Shown in pieces: positions 35,235 to 41,932 of a stretch of 41,932 nucleotides of DNA (positions within the stretch are counted from its first letter, which is position 1; each line of letters opens with the position of its first letter). Under the pieces are notes generated by a model that was not told the origin of the DNA, did no database searches, and was given only the letters and a program-made list of their open reading frames with translations. Origin of the DNA: an uncultured Flavobacteriales bacterium (GTDB taxonomy: Bacteria; Bacteroidota; Bacteroidia; Flavobacteriales_E; Vicingaceae). The position numbers and the translations under genes were made by a program. The stretch is taken from positions 1 through 41,932 of the forward strand of contig CAJWVX010000011.1 in NCBI GenBank assembly GCA_913048175.1, given 5' to 3'.

Positions 35235-36650
35235 TTAAAGTGATTTAACAAATTCTAACAATTGACCTCTTTCTATTTGAGATAAATTCGAGAAATTATC
35301 TTTTGAATTTTCTGCTTCTCCTCCATGCCACATTATAGCTTCTGTAAGATTTCTAGCCCTACCATCATGTAAATAAAAAGTATGGCCATTTACAGTTTCT
35401 ATAAGACCTAACCCCCATAAAGGGGGCGTTCTCCATTCCTGCCCATTTGCTAAAAATTCTGGTCTATTATCTGCTAAACCAACTCCCATATCATGCAATA
35501 ACAAATCTGTATAGGGCCATATTTTCTGATTACTTAAATTAGAGAATTTAAGGTTAATACCTGTTGTGTAATTCGCTTTATGGCAAGCAACACAACCACT
35601 ACTATTAAAAATTTTCTTTCCTTGTTTTACATTAAAACTATCTATATTTCTTCTTGCTGGAACAGCCAAATTACTAACATATAGTTCAATATGACTTAAA
35701 GAGGTATCTGTTAACTCTGGAATACCTCCACTTACAGCAGTTAAACAATCATTTTGAGGACTTGTACAATTTTCAACAGGAAAAAAAGAACTTGTTATTC
35801 CTATATCTCCTAAAAAAGCATCTGCGGACTGCTGCCTTAAATTGGGTTGACCAGCTTTCCAACCAAAACGCCCTAACTTATTGGTTCCCGCAATAACATC
35901 ATATACATAATTTGGCTTGCCTGATACTCCATCATTATTGATATCTTGTTCATCTGCATTTGCTAAAATATCTACTTCACCAATTGAGCCCAACAAACCC
36001 AAACCTATCATATGCTGACCTACCCTTGGAGAGGTTAATACTCCTGATAGCGAACCAAAATTTAAATTAACAAACGAATAAATTGGAGTTTGTAAACTGT
36101 AAGCTTCACCATCTAAAAAAGTGTAATTAGTTATTGTCTGGCTTATATAAACTTCTCCTTCTGCAGGAATTCCGACATTAGCTTGAGGGTTTAACTGTCC
36201 ACCATAAGCGGGATGAGGATTTGGAGCTCCATTTGGATCAGCACCAGCAATGCTTAAACGCATCAAAAAACCGGTTGAATTTTCACCATTAAAAGCTGGA
36301 GGTCTTCCTCTACCATCTTTAAAGTGACAAGCTGAACAAGATCTTGCATTAAATGTTGGCCCTAAGCCATCACGAGCAGTAGTTGAAGCTGGAGCACTTA
36401 CCCAATTTTGATTAAAAAAAGAATTCCCAACAAAAAAATTCAATTCTTGCAAACCTGTTATTGCTGGAGAAACATGACCAAAAGCGTTCGGGGAAAAATC
36501 AAAAGTGGTATTGTTATTACCTCCAGGATATTCTTCACTTTCATCATAAATAGAAGTTGCTGCAACAGCATCAACAGATTCATAATCCTCTTTTTTTGAA
36601 CAAGACAATAAAAAAAAAATACTAATTATTACAATTATATATATATTCAT
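35235..36650 (-). CDS. Di-haem c-type oxidoreductase (DUF1111/DHOR) lipoprotein
   Basis: A 471-residue lipoprotein (FLLSCSKKED, C17) with two c-type haem sites, CSACH (C105, C108, H109) and CVACH (C353, C356, H357). Flanking blocks are typical of the putative di-haem peroxidase family: GLGPTFNARSCSACHFKDGRGRPP, IGLGLLGSIGEVDILA, FGWKAGQPNLRQQSADAFLGDIG, and the C-terminal TPPLWGLGLIETVNGHTFYLHDGRARNLTEAIMWHGGEAE. It is exported and would be matured by the ResB-CcsA system at 19311-22445. Between two imelysin genes it is a redox partner for iron chemistry at the surface; its substrate is unproven. Confidence 0.92.
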   Translation of the reverse strand: MNIYIIVIISIFFLLSCSKKEDYESVDAVAATSIYDESEEYPGGNNNTTFDFSPNAFGHVSPAITGLQELNFFVGNSFFNQNWVSAPASTTARDGLGPTFNARSCSACHFKDGRGRPPAFNGENSTGFLMRLSIAGADPNGAPNPHPAYGGQLNPQANVGIPAEGEVYISQTITNYTFLDGEAYSLQTPIYSFVNLNFGSLSGVLTSPRVGQHMIGLGLLGSIGEVDILANADEQDINNDGVSGKPNYVYDVIAGTNKLGRFGWKAGQPNLRQQSADAFLGDIGITSSFFPVENCTSPQNDCLTAVSGGIPELTDTSLSHIELYVSNLAVPARRNIDSFNVKQGKKIFNSSGCVACHKANYTTGINLKFSNLSNQKIWPYTDLLLHDMGVGLADNRPEFLANGQEWRTPPLWGLGLIETVNGHTFYLHDGRARNLTEAIMWHGGEAENSKDNFSNLSQIERGQLLEFVKSL

Positions 36651-36669
36651 AATAAATGATTCAACCTAA

Positions 36670-36700
36670 AAAACAGAATCCTTTTAAAGGATTCTGTTTT
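36670..36700 (-). terminator. Strong hairpin between imelysin and di-haem gene
   Basis: AAAACAGAATCCTTT (36670-36684) pairs with AAAGGATTCTGTTTT (36686-36700), a 15-bp perfect stem with a one-base nominal loop. It lies in the 78-base gap after the first imelysin gene. T's follow on the minus strand only weakly, so partial termination or mRNA protection is likely. Confidence 0.7.
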
Positions 36701-36728
36701 CAAGAAATTGTTCTTCTATTTTTAAAAA

Positions 36729-37961
36729 CTAATCAATAGAAATTGTTAATCCAAATGCATCTGCCATTTCAGAAATTTTATCTCCTTGATTTTGTAAAGA
36801 TAAAATCGCAGTCATAATTGGACCACTACCACCAACAGACTCTTGTGTTAATGCATTATCAAAAGGTACTGGCATAGCACTAGTATTAGAAATAGTTGCT
36901 AAAGAAAGTACATTCATTTCACCTTCAATTGTTGTATTTATTTGTGTAATTAAATCTTTTAATGAAGTTCCAGAAACAACCGACCCATCAGTTTTTGTAT
37001 AACTTCCTGTATAAACATTTCTAATACCTTGAGCATTTAAAATAATATCTCTGTGTGTATTATCACTAAAACAAGAATGTTCATCCTCTTGATCTTGATT
37101 AGTTAAAGCAACAAACATTCGCTCTCCTGCTAATTCAGCTTTACTTAAAGTACCAATTCCAGTTAAAATATATTGTAACATTGTGTTATTAGGTAAAGCT
37201 ATAAAAGAAGCTCTATAGTTATTTGAATTTCCTGTTTCCCAAGCTTTTACCATTAAATCTAAATGATCTAATAATAAGTCAGCAACAGCTAATAAATAGT
37301 CTTTTCTTCGTTGTTCATTACCTGGACCACTACCTACAATAAAATCAGTAAACGGTCTATTCCCTGATGTTTGTAGTGATGTGTTAGCATCATCTTGCCC
37401 CCATAATAAAAATTCTATTGCATGGTATCCAATTGAAATATTCGCTTCTCCACCTTGTTCATTCAATCCATCTAAAATACTTCCTGAAATTGTTGGATAA
37501 GTTGACACATCATTAATAATTCCACTTGTTGAAGAACTTGATGTATAATCAATATAAGCCTCATCCAAAGGCCAAGCATTTAATTGACCTTCTGGGCCGT
37601 TAGCATCATCAATTGGTCCACTTGCAAATCTAAATGCTTCTGTTTGTCCATAAGGTTCACGAGCATCTAACCAAGACTGTTTTGCAGTTGCTAAATTTGC
37701 TGCACTTGGCGCGTTTGTAAATGAAACTAAAGCTGTTTTCAACTCTACTGCTTTATCATAAGAGTCTTTATAATTTGCATAAACAATATTTGCATAATTT
37801 TCTTTTATTGCAGTTTTTGCACTTGCATTCGGGTCAGCTGCTGTAGTTGTACCACCAGAAGCAACAACAGGTACTGGAGTTTCCTCATCTTTAGAGCATC
37901 CTATAGCAACTGCTATTCCTACCAATAAAATGCTACTTACTTTTAACAATCTTGTTTTCAT
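36729..37961 (-). CDS. Imelysin-family lipoprotein (paralogue 1), canonical metal motif
   Basis: A 410-residue lipoprotein from the favoured start at 37961 (lipobox AIGCSKDEE, C22 of that start). It is the only one of the four with the full imelysin GxHxxE motif: GYHAIEFLLWGQD (G184, H186, E189 counted from 37979). It also carries WLDAREPYGQTEAFRFASGPI near residue 103, typical of ICMP/IrpA-type imelysins (Pfam Peptidase_M75). Family members bind iron and are iron regulated; protease activity is doubtful. It heads the di-haem/imelysin operon, with its own promoter and the best-conserved 21-bp operator. Confidence 0.92.
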   Translation of the reverse strand: MKTRLLKVSSILLVGIAVAIGCSKDEETPVPVVASGGTTTAADPNASAKTAIKENYANIVYANYKDSYDKAVELKTALVSFTNAPSAANLATAKQSWLDAREPYGQTEAFRFASGPIDDANGPEGQLNAWPLDEAYIDYTSSSSTSGIINDVSTYPTISGSILDGLNEQGGEANISIGYHAIEFLLWGQDDANTSLQTSGNRPFTDFIVGSGPGNEQRRKDYLLAVADLLLDHLDLMVKAWETGNSNNYRASFIALPNNTMLQYILTGIGTLSKAELAGERMFVALTNQDQEDEHSCFSDNTHRDIILNAQGIRNVYTGSYTKTDGSVVSGTSLKDLITQINTTIEGEMNVLSLATISNTSAMPVPFDNALTQESVGGSGPIMTAILSLQNQGDKISEMADAFGLTISID

Positions 37962-37982
37962 TATAAATTCTTTTTTCAACCC

Positions 37983-38003
37983 TATTTAGAATCATTCTAA
38001 ATA
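37983..38003. promoter_or_regulatory. Fur-box-like operator (imelysin/di-haem operon)
   Basis: A perfect 10-1-10 palindrome: TATTTAGAAT, central C (37993), ATTCTAAATA. The inner part has the 7-1-7 AAT-N-ATT core of Fur boxes. It lies between the -7 element (38014-38021) and the start codon, where a repressor would block initiation. Confidence 0.85.
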
Positions 38004-38013
38004 ATAATCAACA

Positions 38014-38044
38014 CAAAAGTAAAAGCCTACAAAAGAATATGCAA
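38014..38044 (-). promoter_or_regulatory. Promoter of the imelysin/di-haem operon
   Basis: On the minus strand TTG (38044-38042), a 20-base spacer, and TACTTTTG (38021-38014), followed downstream by the palindromic operator. Confidence 0.8.
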
Positions 38045-38153
38045 TACCAGAAACAAGGTACAGAAAGTCAAAACTCTGATAAACAGATTTTTAAAAGAAC
38101 AAAATACCCTATTTAAGGTATACAAATTTAAAAAAAGTGACAATTATAAAGTA

Positions 38154-39242
38154 TTAAATTTCAAACCCCATAAACAAAACATCATCAATCTGCTCCGATT
38201 TTGATTTCCATACTTCAAAATATTTCTTAAAACTTTTTTTTTGCTGCTGTAAGTTTAAACTCTGAAATTCCTGAATAAGTGATACAACTTTATTAGAGCC
38301 TATTTTCTTATTTTTAAAACCTCCAAATTGATCTTGATAACCATCAGAAAACAAATAAAAACGATCTCCTTCTTTCAGACTAATCAATTCATTTTTAAAT
38401 TCTTTTTTAACAAAAGGATAGAATCCAATAGGAAATCTACCTCCACGAATTTTATTTAATACCCCATCTTGAAAAACAATTGCGTTATGAAATGCGCCAG
38501 AAAAGATTAGTTCCTTACTAACTGTATTTAGTCTGCATAGTCCAATATCTAAACCATCTGTTATCACTCTATTATGTACTTTTAAAGCTTCAAGCATCTT
38601 CACATCAAGTAAAGCTAATATCTCTTTTGGATCCGATACTTTTTCATGAATAATTATTTCATTAAGCAAAGTATTTGACAAAACAGTCATAAGTGCTCCT
38701 GGCACTCCATGTCCCGTACAATCAATTGATGCAATAAAGAGAAAATCATCCATTTGATAAAACCAATAAAAATCTCCACTGACAATATCTTTTGGCTGAT
38801 AAATTATAAAGCTATTTTTTAGCAATTGTAAAGAAGAAACATTAGGTAATAAAGATTTCTGAATTCCTTCAGCATACTTTAAACTATCAATCATATTCTT
38901 ATTTTGCTGCTTTAGTTTTCTGTTCTGTTCATTAATTAAAGGTTCAAATTTTTTAACACAAGTAACATCTTTTCCAATAGCAACAAGTTTTACATCCGAG
39001 ACCTTACAAACAATCCACTCTATCCAAATAATACCTTTTTTTGTTTGATACTTATATGTGACTGTTTCAACCTTATTAATCAAGAATTTATTTAAAAACC
39101 GCTCACTAACTAATGGACAACATTCTCTACTTCTGATTAAACCAAGAAAATTTGAATAGACATACCTAAATTCACTTAGGAAAGATTTAACCTCAGTGTT
39201 AGCTTCAGATAAAACCCCTAAATTTGATATTTCAATATACAT
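38154..39242 (-). CDS. SpoIIE-type PP2C serine phosphatase
   Basis: A 362-residue cytosolic protein. The first about 90 residues are a PAS-like sensor segment, a short coiled region (EQNRKLKQQNKNMIDSLKYA, about 104-124) follows, and then a SpoIIE/PP2C phosphatase domain. Its metal-ligand aspartates are conserved: VSGDFYWFY, IDCTGHGVPGALM, ITDGLDIGLC, FSDGYQDQFGG and QIDDVLFMGFE. The domain dephosphorylates serine/threonine partners, such as anti-sigma antagonists, in other bacteria; no such partner is encoded here. Its start lies 10 bases from the palindromic operator at 39252-39272, placing it under the same control as the iron genes. Confidence 0.9.
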   Translation of the reverse strand: MYIEISNLGVLSEANTEVKSFLSEFRYVYSNFLGLIRSRECCPLVSERFLNKFLINKVETVTYKYQTKKGIIWIEWIVCKVSDVKLVAIGKDVTCVKKFEPLINEQNRKLKQQNKNMIDSLKYAEGIQKSLLPNVSSLQLLKNSFIIYQPKDIVSGDFYWFYQMDDFLFIASIDCTGHGVPGALMTVLSNTLLNEIIIHEKVSDPKEILALLDVKMLEALKVHNRVITDGLDIGLCRLNTVSKELIFSGAFHNAIVFQDGVLNKIRGGRFPIGFYPFVKKEFKNELISLKEGDRFYLFSDGYQDQFGGFKNKKIGSNKVVSLIQEFQSLNLQQQKKSFKKYFEVWKSKSEQIDDVLFMGFEI

Positions 39243-39251
39243 AAATACTGC

Positions 39252-39281
39252 TATTTAGAATGATTCTAAATAACAAAACTA
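39252..39281 (-). promoter_or_regulatory. Fur-box-like operator and -7 element (SpoIIE phosphatase)
   Basis: A perfect 10-1-10 palindrome (39252-39272, central G at 39262) with a -7 element TAGTTTTG (39281-39274) directly next to it. No good -33 TTG is seen at 20 bases, so the promoter part is weaker than the operator. Confidence 0.75.
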
Positions 39282-39398
39282 TATTAAAAATTATTTAAAA
39301 AAAAACTAATAAAGACATCAAAATATATTAAACTGATATTCAGTTAAATAAAAAATAAACTAAAAGGAATATACCCTGTTTAAGGTATTTAAAAAAAA

Positions 39399-40334
39399 CT
39401 AATTAAATAGTTTTCTAAAAGGGGAGGTTAGGTTTTTTGAGAAGGAATTATAGTCCTTATCTTCATCTCCTAAACCAAAAGTTAACTCTTTAACATTTTT
39501 TGATTTAATAAGTGTTCCAAATAAAAGATCCCAAAAAGCAAAACGAGAGCCTAAGTTAGTGTCAAAGTGTTCCTTTTTACTACTGTGATGAATTTGATGC
39601 TGAAAAGGACTGATTAGAATATTTTCAATAAAAGAAAAGTATTTAAGTTTTACATGAGAATGGCGCAAGTTTGCACCTAAAAAATAGAACATAAAATTAA
39701 AAATATTCACTCCTAAAAAGGTTACAATACTAACATTTCCATTTGCTAAATAAAGAAATACACCCGTAATTGCTCCTTTTACAACTACACCTTTTATATT
39801 GTTTACAATTAACTCTATAGGATGAATTCTGTATTGAGTAAAAGGAGTTAAAGTAGTTGCTGAATGGTGAATTTTATGAAATTCCCATAGAAAAGGAATT
39901 GTGTGCATAAAGTAATGAATCAGAAAACTAAAGAAATCGTTAACAACAACTATCGTAATTGTATAAACGATAATTATTGTGGTTGATGACAAAGCGAATT
40001 CCGAAGGGCCAATAGTTTCAATAAAATAATCATTTATTCCTTCAGCAATGTATAGAGCAAATATTAGAAAAGGCGAAATAACGAATACCTTTACTGCACT
40101 ATTAAAAAATATGAGACAATAATCAACAATAGCTGAACTACCAAACCATCTCTTTTTACTTAAAAAGTACTTTTTAAAAGCTGGCTTTTCTTTTGTTCTA
40201 AAAAAAACAAATAAAGCCAATAAAAATGAAGTTAATAAATAAACGAGAAAAATTCTTTTACTAGGAGAAAGTAAATAGTTAATTGGCATCTGAACAATCT
40301 CTAAAATTAAATCTATTAATTCTGACAAGTTCAT
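39399..40334 (-). CDS. Sterol desaturase/fatty acid hydroxylase family membrane enzyme
   Basis: A 311-residue integral membrane diiron enzyme with several membrane segments (about 25-45, 75-100, 118-145 and 190-225). The histidine clusters HYFMH (about 149-153), HKIHH (about 162-166) and HQIHH (about 256-260), with HSH nearby, form the diiron centre of the fatty acid hydroxylase superfamily (alkylglycerol monooxygenase, sterol desaturase, ceramide hydroxylase). The substrate is probably a membrane lipid. It follows the LuxR-type regulator by 24 bases, so it is under the same iron-box promoter. Confidence 0.88.
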   Translation of the reverse strand: MNLSELIDLILEIVQMPINYLLSPSKRIFLVYLLTSFLLALFVFFRTKEKPAFKKYFLSKKRWFGSSAIVDYCLIFFNSAVKVFVISPFLIFALYIAEGINDYFIETIGPSEFALSSTTIIIVYTITIVVVNDFFSFLIHYFMHTIPFLWEFHKIHHSATTLTPFTQYRIHPIELIVNNIKGVVVKGAITGVFLYLANGNVSIVTFLGVNIFNFMFYFLGANLRHSHVKLKYFSFIENILISPFQHQIHHSSKKEHFDTNLGSRFAFWDLLFGTLIKSKNVKELTFGLGDEDKDYNSFSKNLTSPFRKLFN

Positions 40335-40358
40335 AATCCAGTGTTATTAAAAATTATT

Positions 40359-40988
40359 TTATTTGATAATATTCTCCCGAAAAGCGTAAATAACAATACC
40401 TGCAGTATTTTTTATTCCGAGTTTATTCATGATGTTTTTACGGTGAGTATTTACCGTATGTGTACTTAAAAATATTTTTCCTGCAATTTCTTTGTTAGAA
40501 AACCCATCTGAAATAAGCTTAATAACTTCTATTTCTCTTTCGGATAAAGAAACTCCTGAACAGCCTTGCTTTTCAGCCTCGGTACCCTCTGCTAAAATAT
40601 CAATTACTTCTCCGCAATAAAATTGTTTACCTGCATGAGTATCCGCCAATGCATCCATTATTTCTGGCTTTTCACAATCGGAAAGTAAATAACTATCTAC
40701 GCCATTTTTTAATGCGTTATAAACTGTTGATTTAGGCAACTTGTCTGTAATGGCTAATATCTTACAGTCTTTATAAATCTTCTTTATGGTTTTAATAGCT
40801 TTAACTCCAAAAACATCAGAAGAAAAATCAATTACAACTACATCAGGAAAGTATTTAGAAGATTTTTTTTCTAGATATTCAATAGAATTAGCAATTCCTA
40901 AAACCCTATTACCCGTTTTAGATTGGATAATCGTTTTTAGCCCCTCTCCGGCTATTTCATTTTTATTTGCAATTAATATATCTATCAT
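40359..40988 (-). CDS. LuxR/NarL-type response regulator with degenerate receiver
   Basis: A 209-residue protein: receiver-like domain (1-120) and a LuxR helix-turn-helix (about 145-205; LSEREIEVIKLISDGFSNKEIAGKIFLSTHTVNTHRKNIMNKLGI). In the receiver D54 (VVVIDFSSD) is present, but the acidic pair after strand 1 is replaced by ANK (residues 7-9), and the usual lysine near 105 is Ser (SYLLSD). Phosphorylation by a kinase is therefore doubtful, and no kinase gene is adjacent. It heads a two-gene unit with the diiron hydroxylase, under a promoter with a palindromic operator (40991-41011). Confidence 0.92.
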   Translation of the reverse strand: MIDILIANKNEIAGEGLKTIIQSKTGNRVLGIANSIEYLEKKSSKYFPDVVVIDFSSDVFGVKAIKTIKKIYKDCKILAITDKLPKSTVYNALKNGVDSYLLSDCEKPEIMDALADTHAGKQFYCGEVIDILAEGTEAEKQGCSGVSLSEREIEVIKLISDGFSNKEIAGKIFLSTHTVNTHRKNIMNKLGIKNTAGIVIYAFRENIIK

Positions 40989-40990
40989 AT

Positions 40991-41011
40991 TATTTAGACT
41001 GGTTCTAAATA
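40991..41011. promoter_or_regulatory. Fur-box-like operator (LuxR regulator and hydroxylase)
   Basis: TATTTAGACT, central G (41001), GTTCTAAATA; the outer 8 bases of each half match the other sites. It starts 2 bases upstream of the ATG of the regulator and lies just below the -7 element, where it could overlap the transcription start and ribosome entry. Confidence 0.75.
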
Positions 41012-41016
41012 GACTT

Positions 41017-41047
41017 CAAAAGTAAGTACATTATATAAATCTAACAA
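41017..41047 (-). promoter_or_regulatory. Promoter of the regulator/hydroxylase unit
   Basis: On the minus strand TTG (41047-41045), a 20-base spacer, and TACTTTTG (41024-41017). Confidence 0.75.
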
Positions 41048-41120
41048 GAATATTTTGTTCTAAAATATCAATAAATAGCATTTTGTTAAGTAAGCATTAA
41101 TCATTAAATTTACGCTACTT

Positions 41121-41932
41121 ATGAAATCGCTACTTAAGCATTTAACATTTTTACTCATTTTTACTTCTAAATTGGCTGTTGCTGGTGACGGGGTGAAATT
41201 TATTGAAAACAAAGGGCAGTGGAATAGTAATGCAATATTTAAAGGTGAATTAAAAGGTGGTTTCTTATATTTAGAAAAAAACAAACTAACTTTTGATTTG
41301 TTAGACACAAAAACTTTTAGCCAATACATAAAAGCCCATCATGAAAAAAGTTCTAATAGAGTTTTTGACAAATTAAATTGGCATGCTTACAATATTGAAT
41401 TCCTTGGAGGGGAACTTAATCCTTCTATTTCAGGAAAATACAAGTCTCAGGAATATTACAACTACTTTTTAGGTAATGACAAGTCAAAATGGGCATCAAG
41501 AGCTAAAGGCTATTATCAAGTTGATTACAAAAATATTTATAAAGGAATTTCTTTAACCATATATTCTGATGATGACTTAAAGTATGATCTAATAATTGAT
41601 CCAAACTCAAATACCAAAGACATTAAACTAAAATATAATGGAGTTGATAATATTTCATTAAAAAAAGGTCAAATTCATATTACAACTTCTGTAAACAAAA
41701 TTATTGAAGAAAAACCATACGCCTATCAGATAATTAATAACGAAAAAATTCAAGTCACCTGTAATTACACTTTAAAAAATAACACCATTGGTTTTGATTT
41801 TCCTGATGGGTATAATAAAAATGAAAAACTTGTAATTGACCCAACACTAATATTCTCAGCCTATTCGGGTTCACTTTCTAATAATTTTGGCTATTCTGCT
41901 ACATCAGATTCTAAAGGCTTTTTATACTCTGG
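41121..41932 (+). CDS. Large secreted DUF7948/SBBP-repeat protein, 5' part
   Basis: A reading frame open to the end of the window, starting at ATG 41121 (about 270 codons seen). A signal peptide (ending near AVAGDG) is followed by FIENKGQWN and the DUF7948-type blocks YYNYFLGNDKSKWASRAKGY, IYKGISLTIYSDDDLKYDLI and KLVIDPTLIFSAYSGS, and finally GYSATSDSKGFLYSG, the first of the SBBP beta-propeller repeats. Such proteins in Bacteroidota usually carry a C-terminal type IX secretion or gliding-type domain, which is outside the window. It is divergent from the regulator unit. Confidence 0.8.
   Translation, partial: MKSLLKHLTFLLIFTSKLAVAGDGVKFIENKGQWNSNAIFKGELKGGFLYLEKNKLTFDLLDTKTFSQYIKAHHEKSSNRVFDKLNWHAYNIEFLGGELNPSISGKYKSQEYYNYFLGNDKSKWASRAKGYYQVDYKNIYKGISLTIYSDDDLKYDLIIDPNSNTKDIKLKYNGVDNISLKKGQIHITTSVNKIIEEKPYAYQIINNEKIQVTCNYTLKNNTIGFDFPDGYNKNEKLVIDPTLIFSAYSGSLSNNFGYSATSDSKGFLYS

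Noticed and set aside
41060-41329. Minus-strand ORF of 89 residues
   Set aside because: It is antisense to the better-supported secreted protein that begins at 41121.
1-41932. CRISPR arrays, tRNA or rRNA genes
   Set aside because: No regularly spaced repeats and no cloverleaf or conserved rRNA segments were recognised by eye.

Overview
The window looks like chromosomal DNA of a low-GC member of the Bacteroidota, most likely a marine or aquatic Flavobacteriales-type bacterium. Several things point there: promoters of the form TTG-N20-TAnnTTTG (the Bacteroidota sigma type), lipoproteins whose mature ends read CSK(D/E), a split two-subunit transketolase, a NagZ/beta-lactamase-like fusion, a ResB-CcsA fusion, a CarboxypepD_reg/TonB-dependent receptor, and a DUF7948/SBBP-type secreted protein at the right edge. 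No rRNA, tRNA or CRISPR was seen. I cannot name the species.

Left end (1-1880): a small graveyard. It holds a decayed IS1595-type transposase, the C-terminal shred of a second, ISL3-like transposase, and a DUF900-like alpha/beta hydrolase pseudogene. The hydrolase is cut off at the transposase remnant and carries two single-base deletions in A runs plus an in-frame stop.

1880-26070: mostly housekeeping. Here are phenylalanine hydroxylase with its pterin recycling enzyme; a cell-wall GH3/beta-lactamase-like fusion; the transketolase pair with a von Willebrand A protein wedged between the subunits; a multi-PAS histidine kinase with a stand-alone receiver; a three-gene ECF sigma/anti-sigma/Spy-like unit; a cytosolic SsuA/THI5-like binding protein overlapping a transglutaminase-like lipoprotein; an M20 amidohydrolase coupled to alanine racemase; the giant cytochrome c maturation protein; a DUF2520-KdsC pair; a GlcNAc-kinase-like protein; a SlyD-type FKBP; and a GtrA-like membrane protein.

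26334-41047, almost all on the minus strand: an iron locus. Four imelysin-family lipoproteins, a di-haem DUF1111 oxidoreductase, a DUF4856 lipoprotein, a FecA-like TonB receptor, an unlisted 56-aa membrane protein and a bestrophin lie in a row, followed upstream by a SpoIIE-type phosphatase, a diiron sterol-desaturase-family enzyme and a LuxR-type regulator. Four near-identical 21-bp palindromes (half-site TATTTAGAAT, 7-1-7 Fur-box-like core) sit just downstream of the -7 elements of four transcription units. The same repressor therefore probably controls the imelysin genes, the DUF4856 gene, the phosphatase, and the regulator plus desaturase. Perfect hairpins separate several cistrons. This locus is the most interesting part of the window: an apparent iron-starvation regulon that couples surface iron-binding lipoproteins to a signalling phosphatase, a regulator with a degenerate receiver and a membrane-lipid-type hydroxylase.
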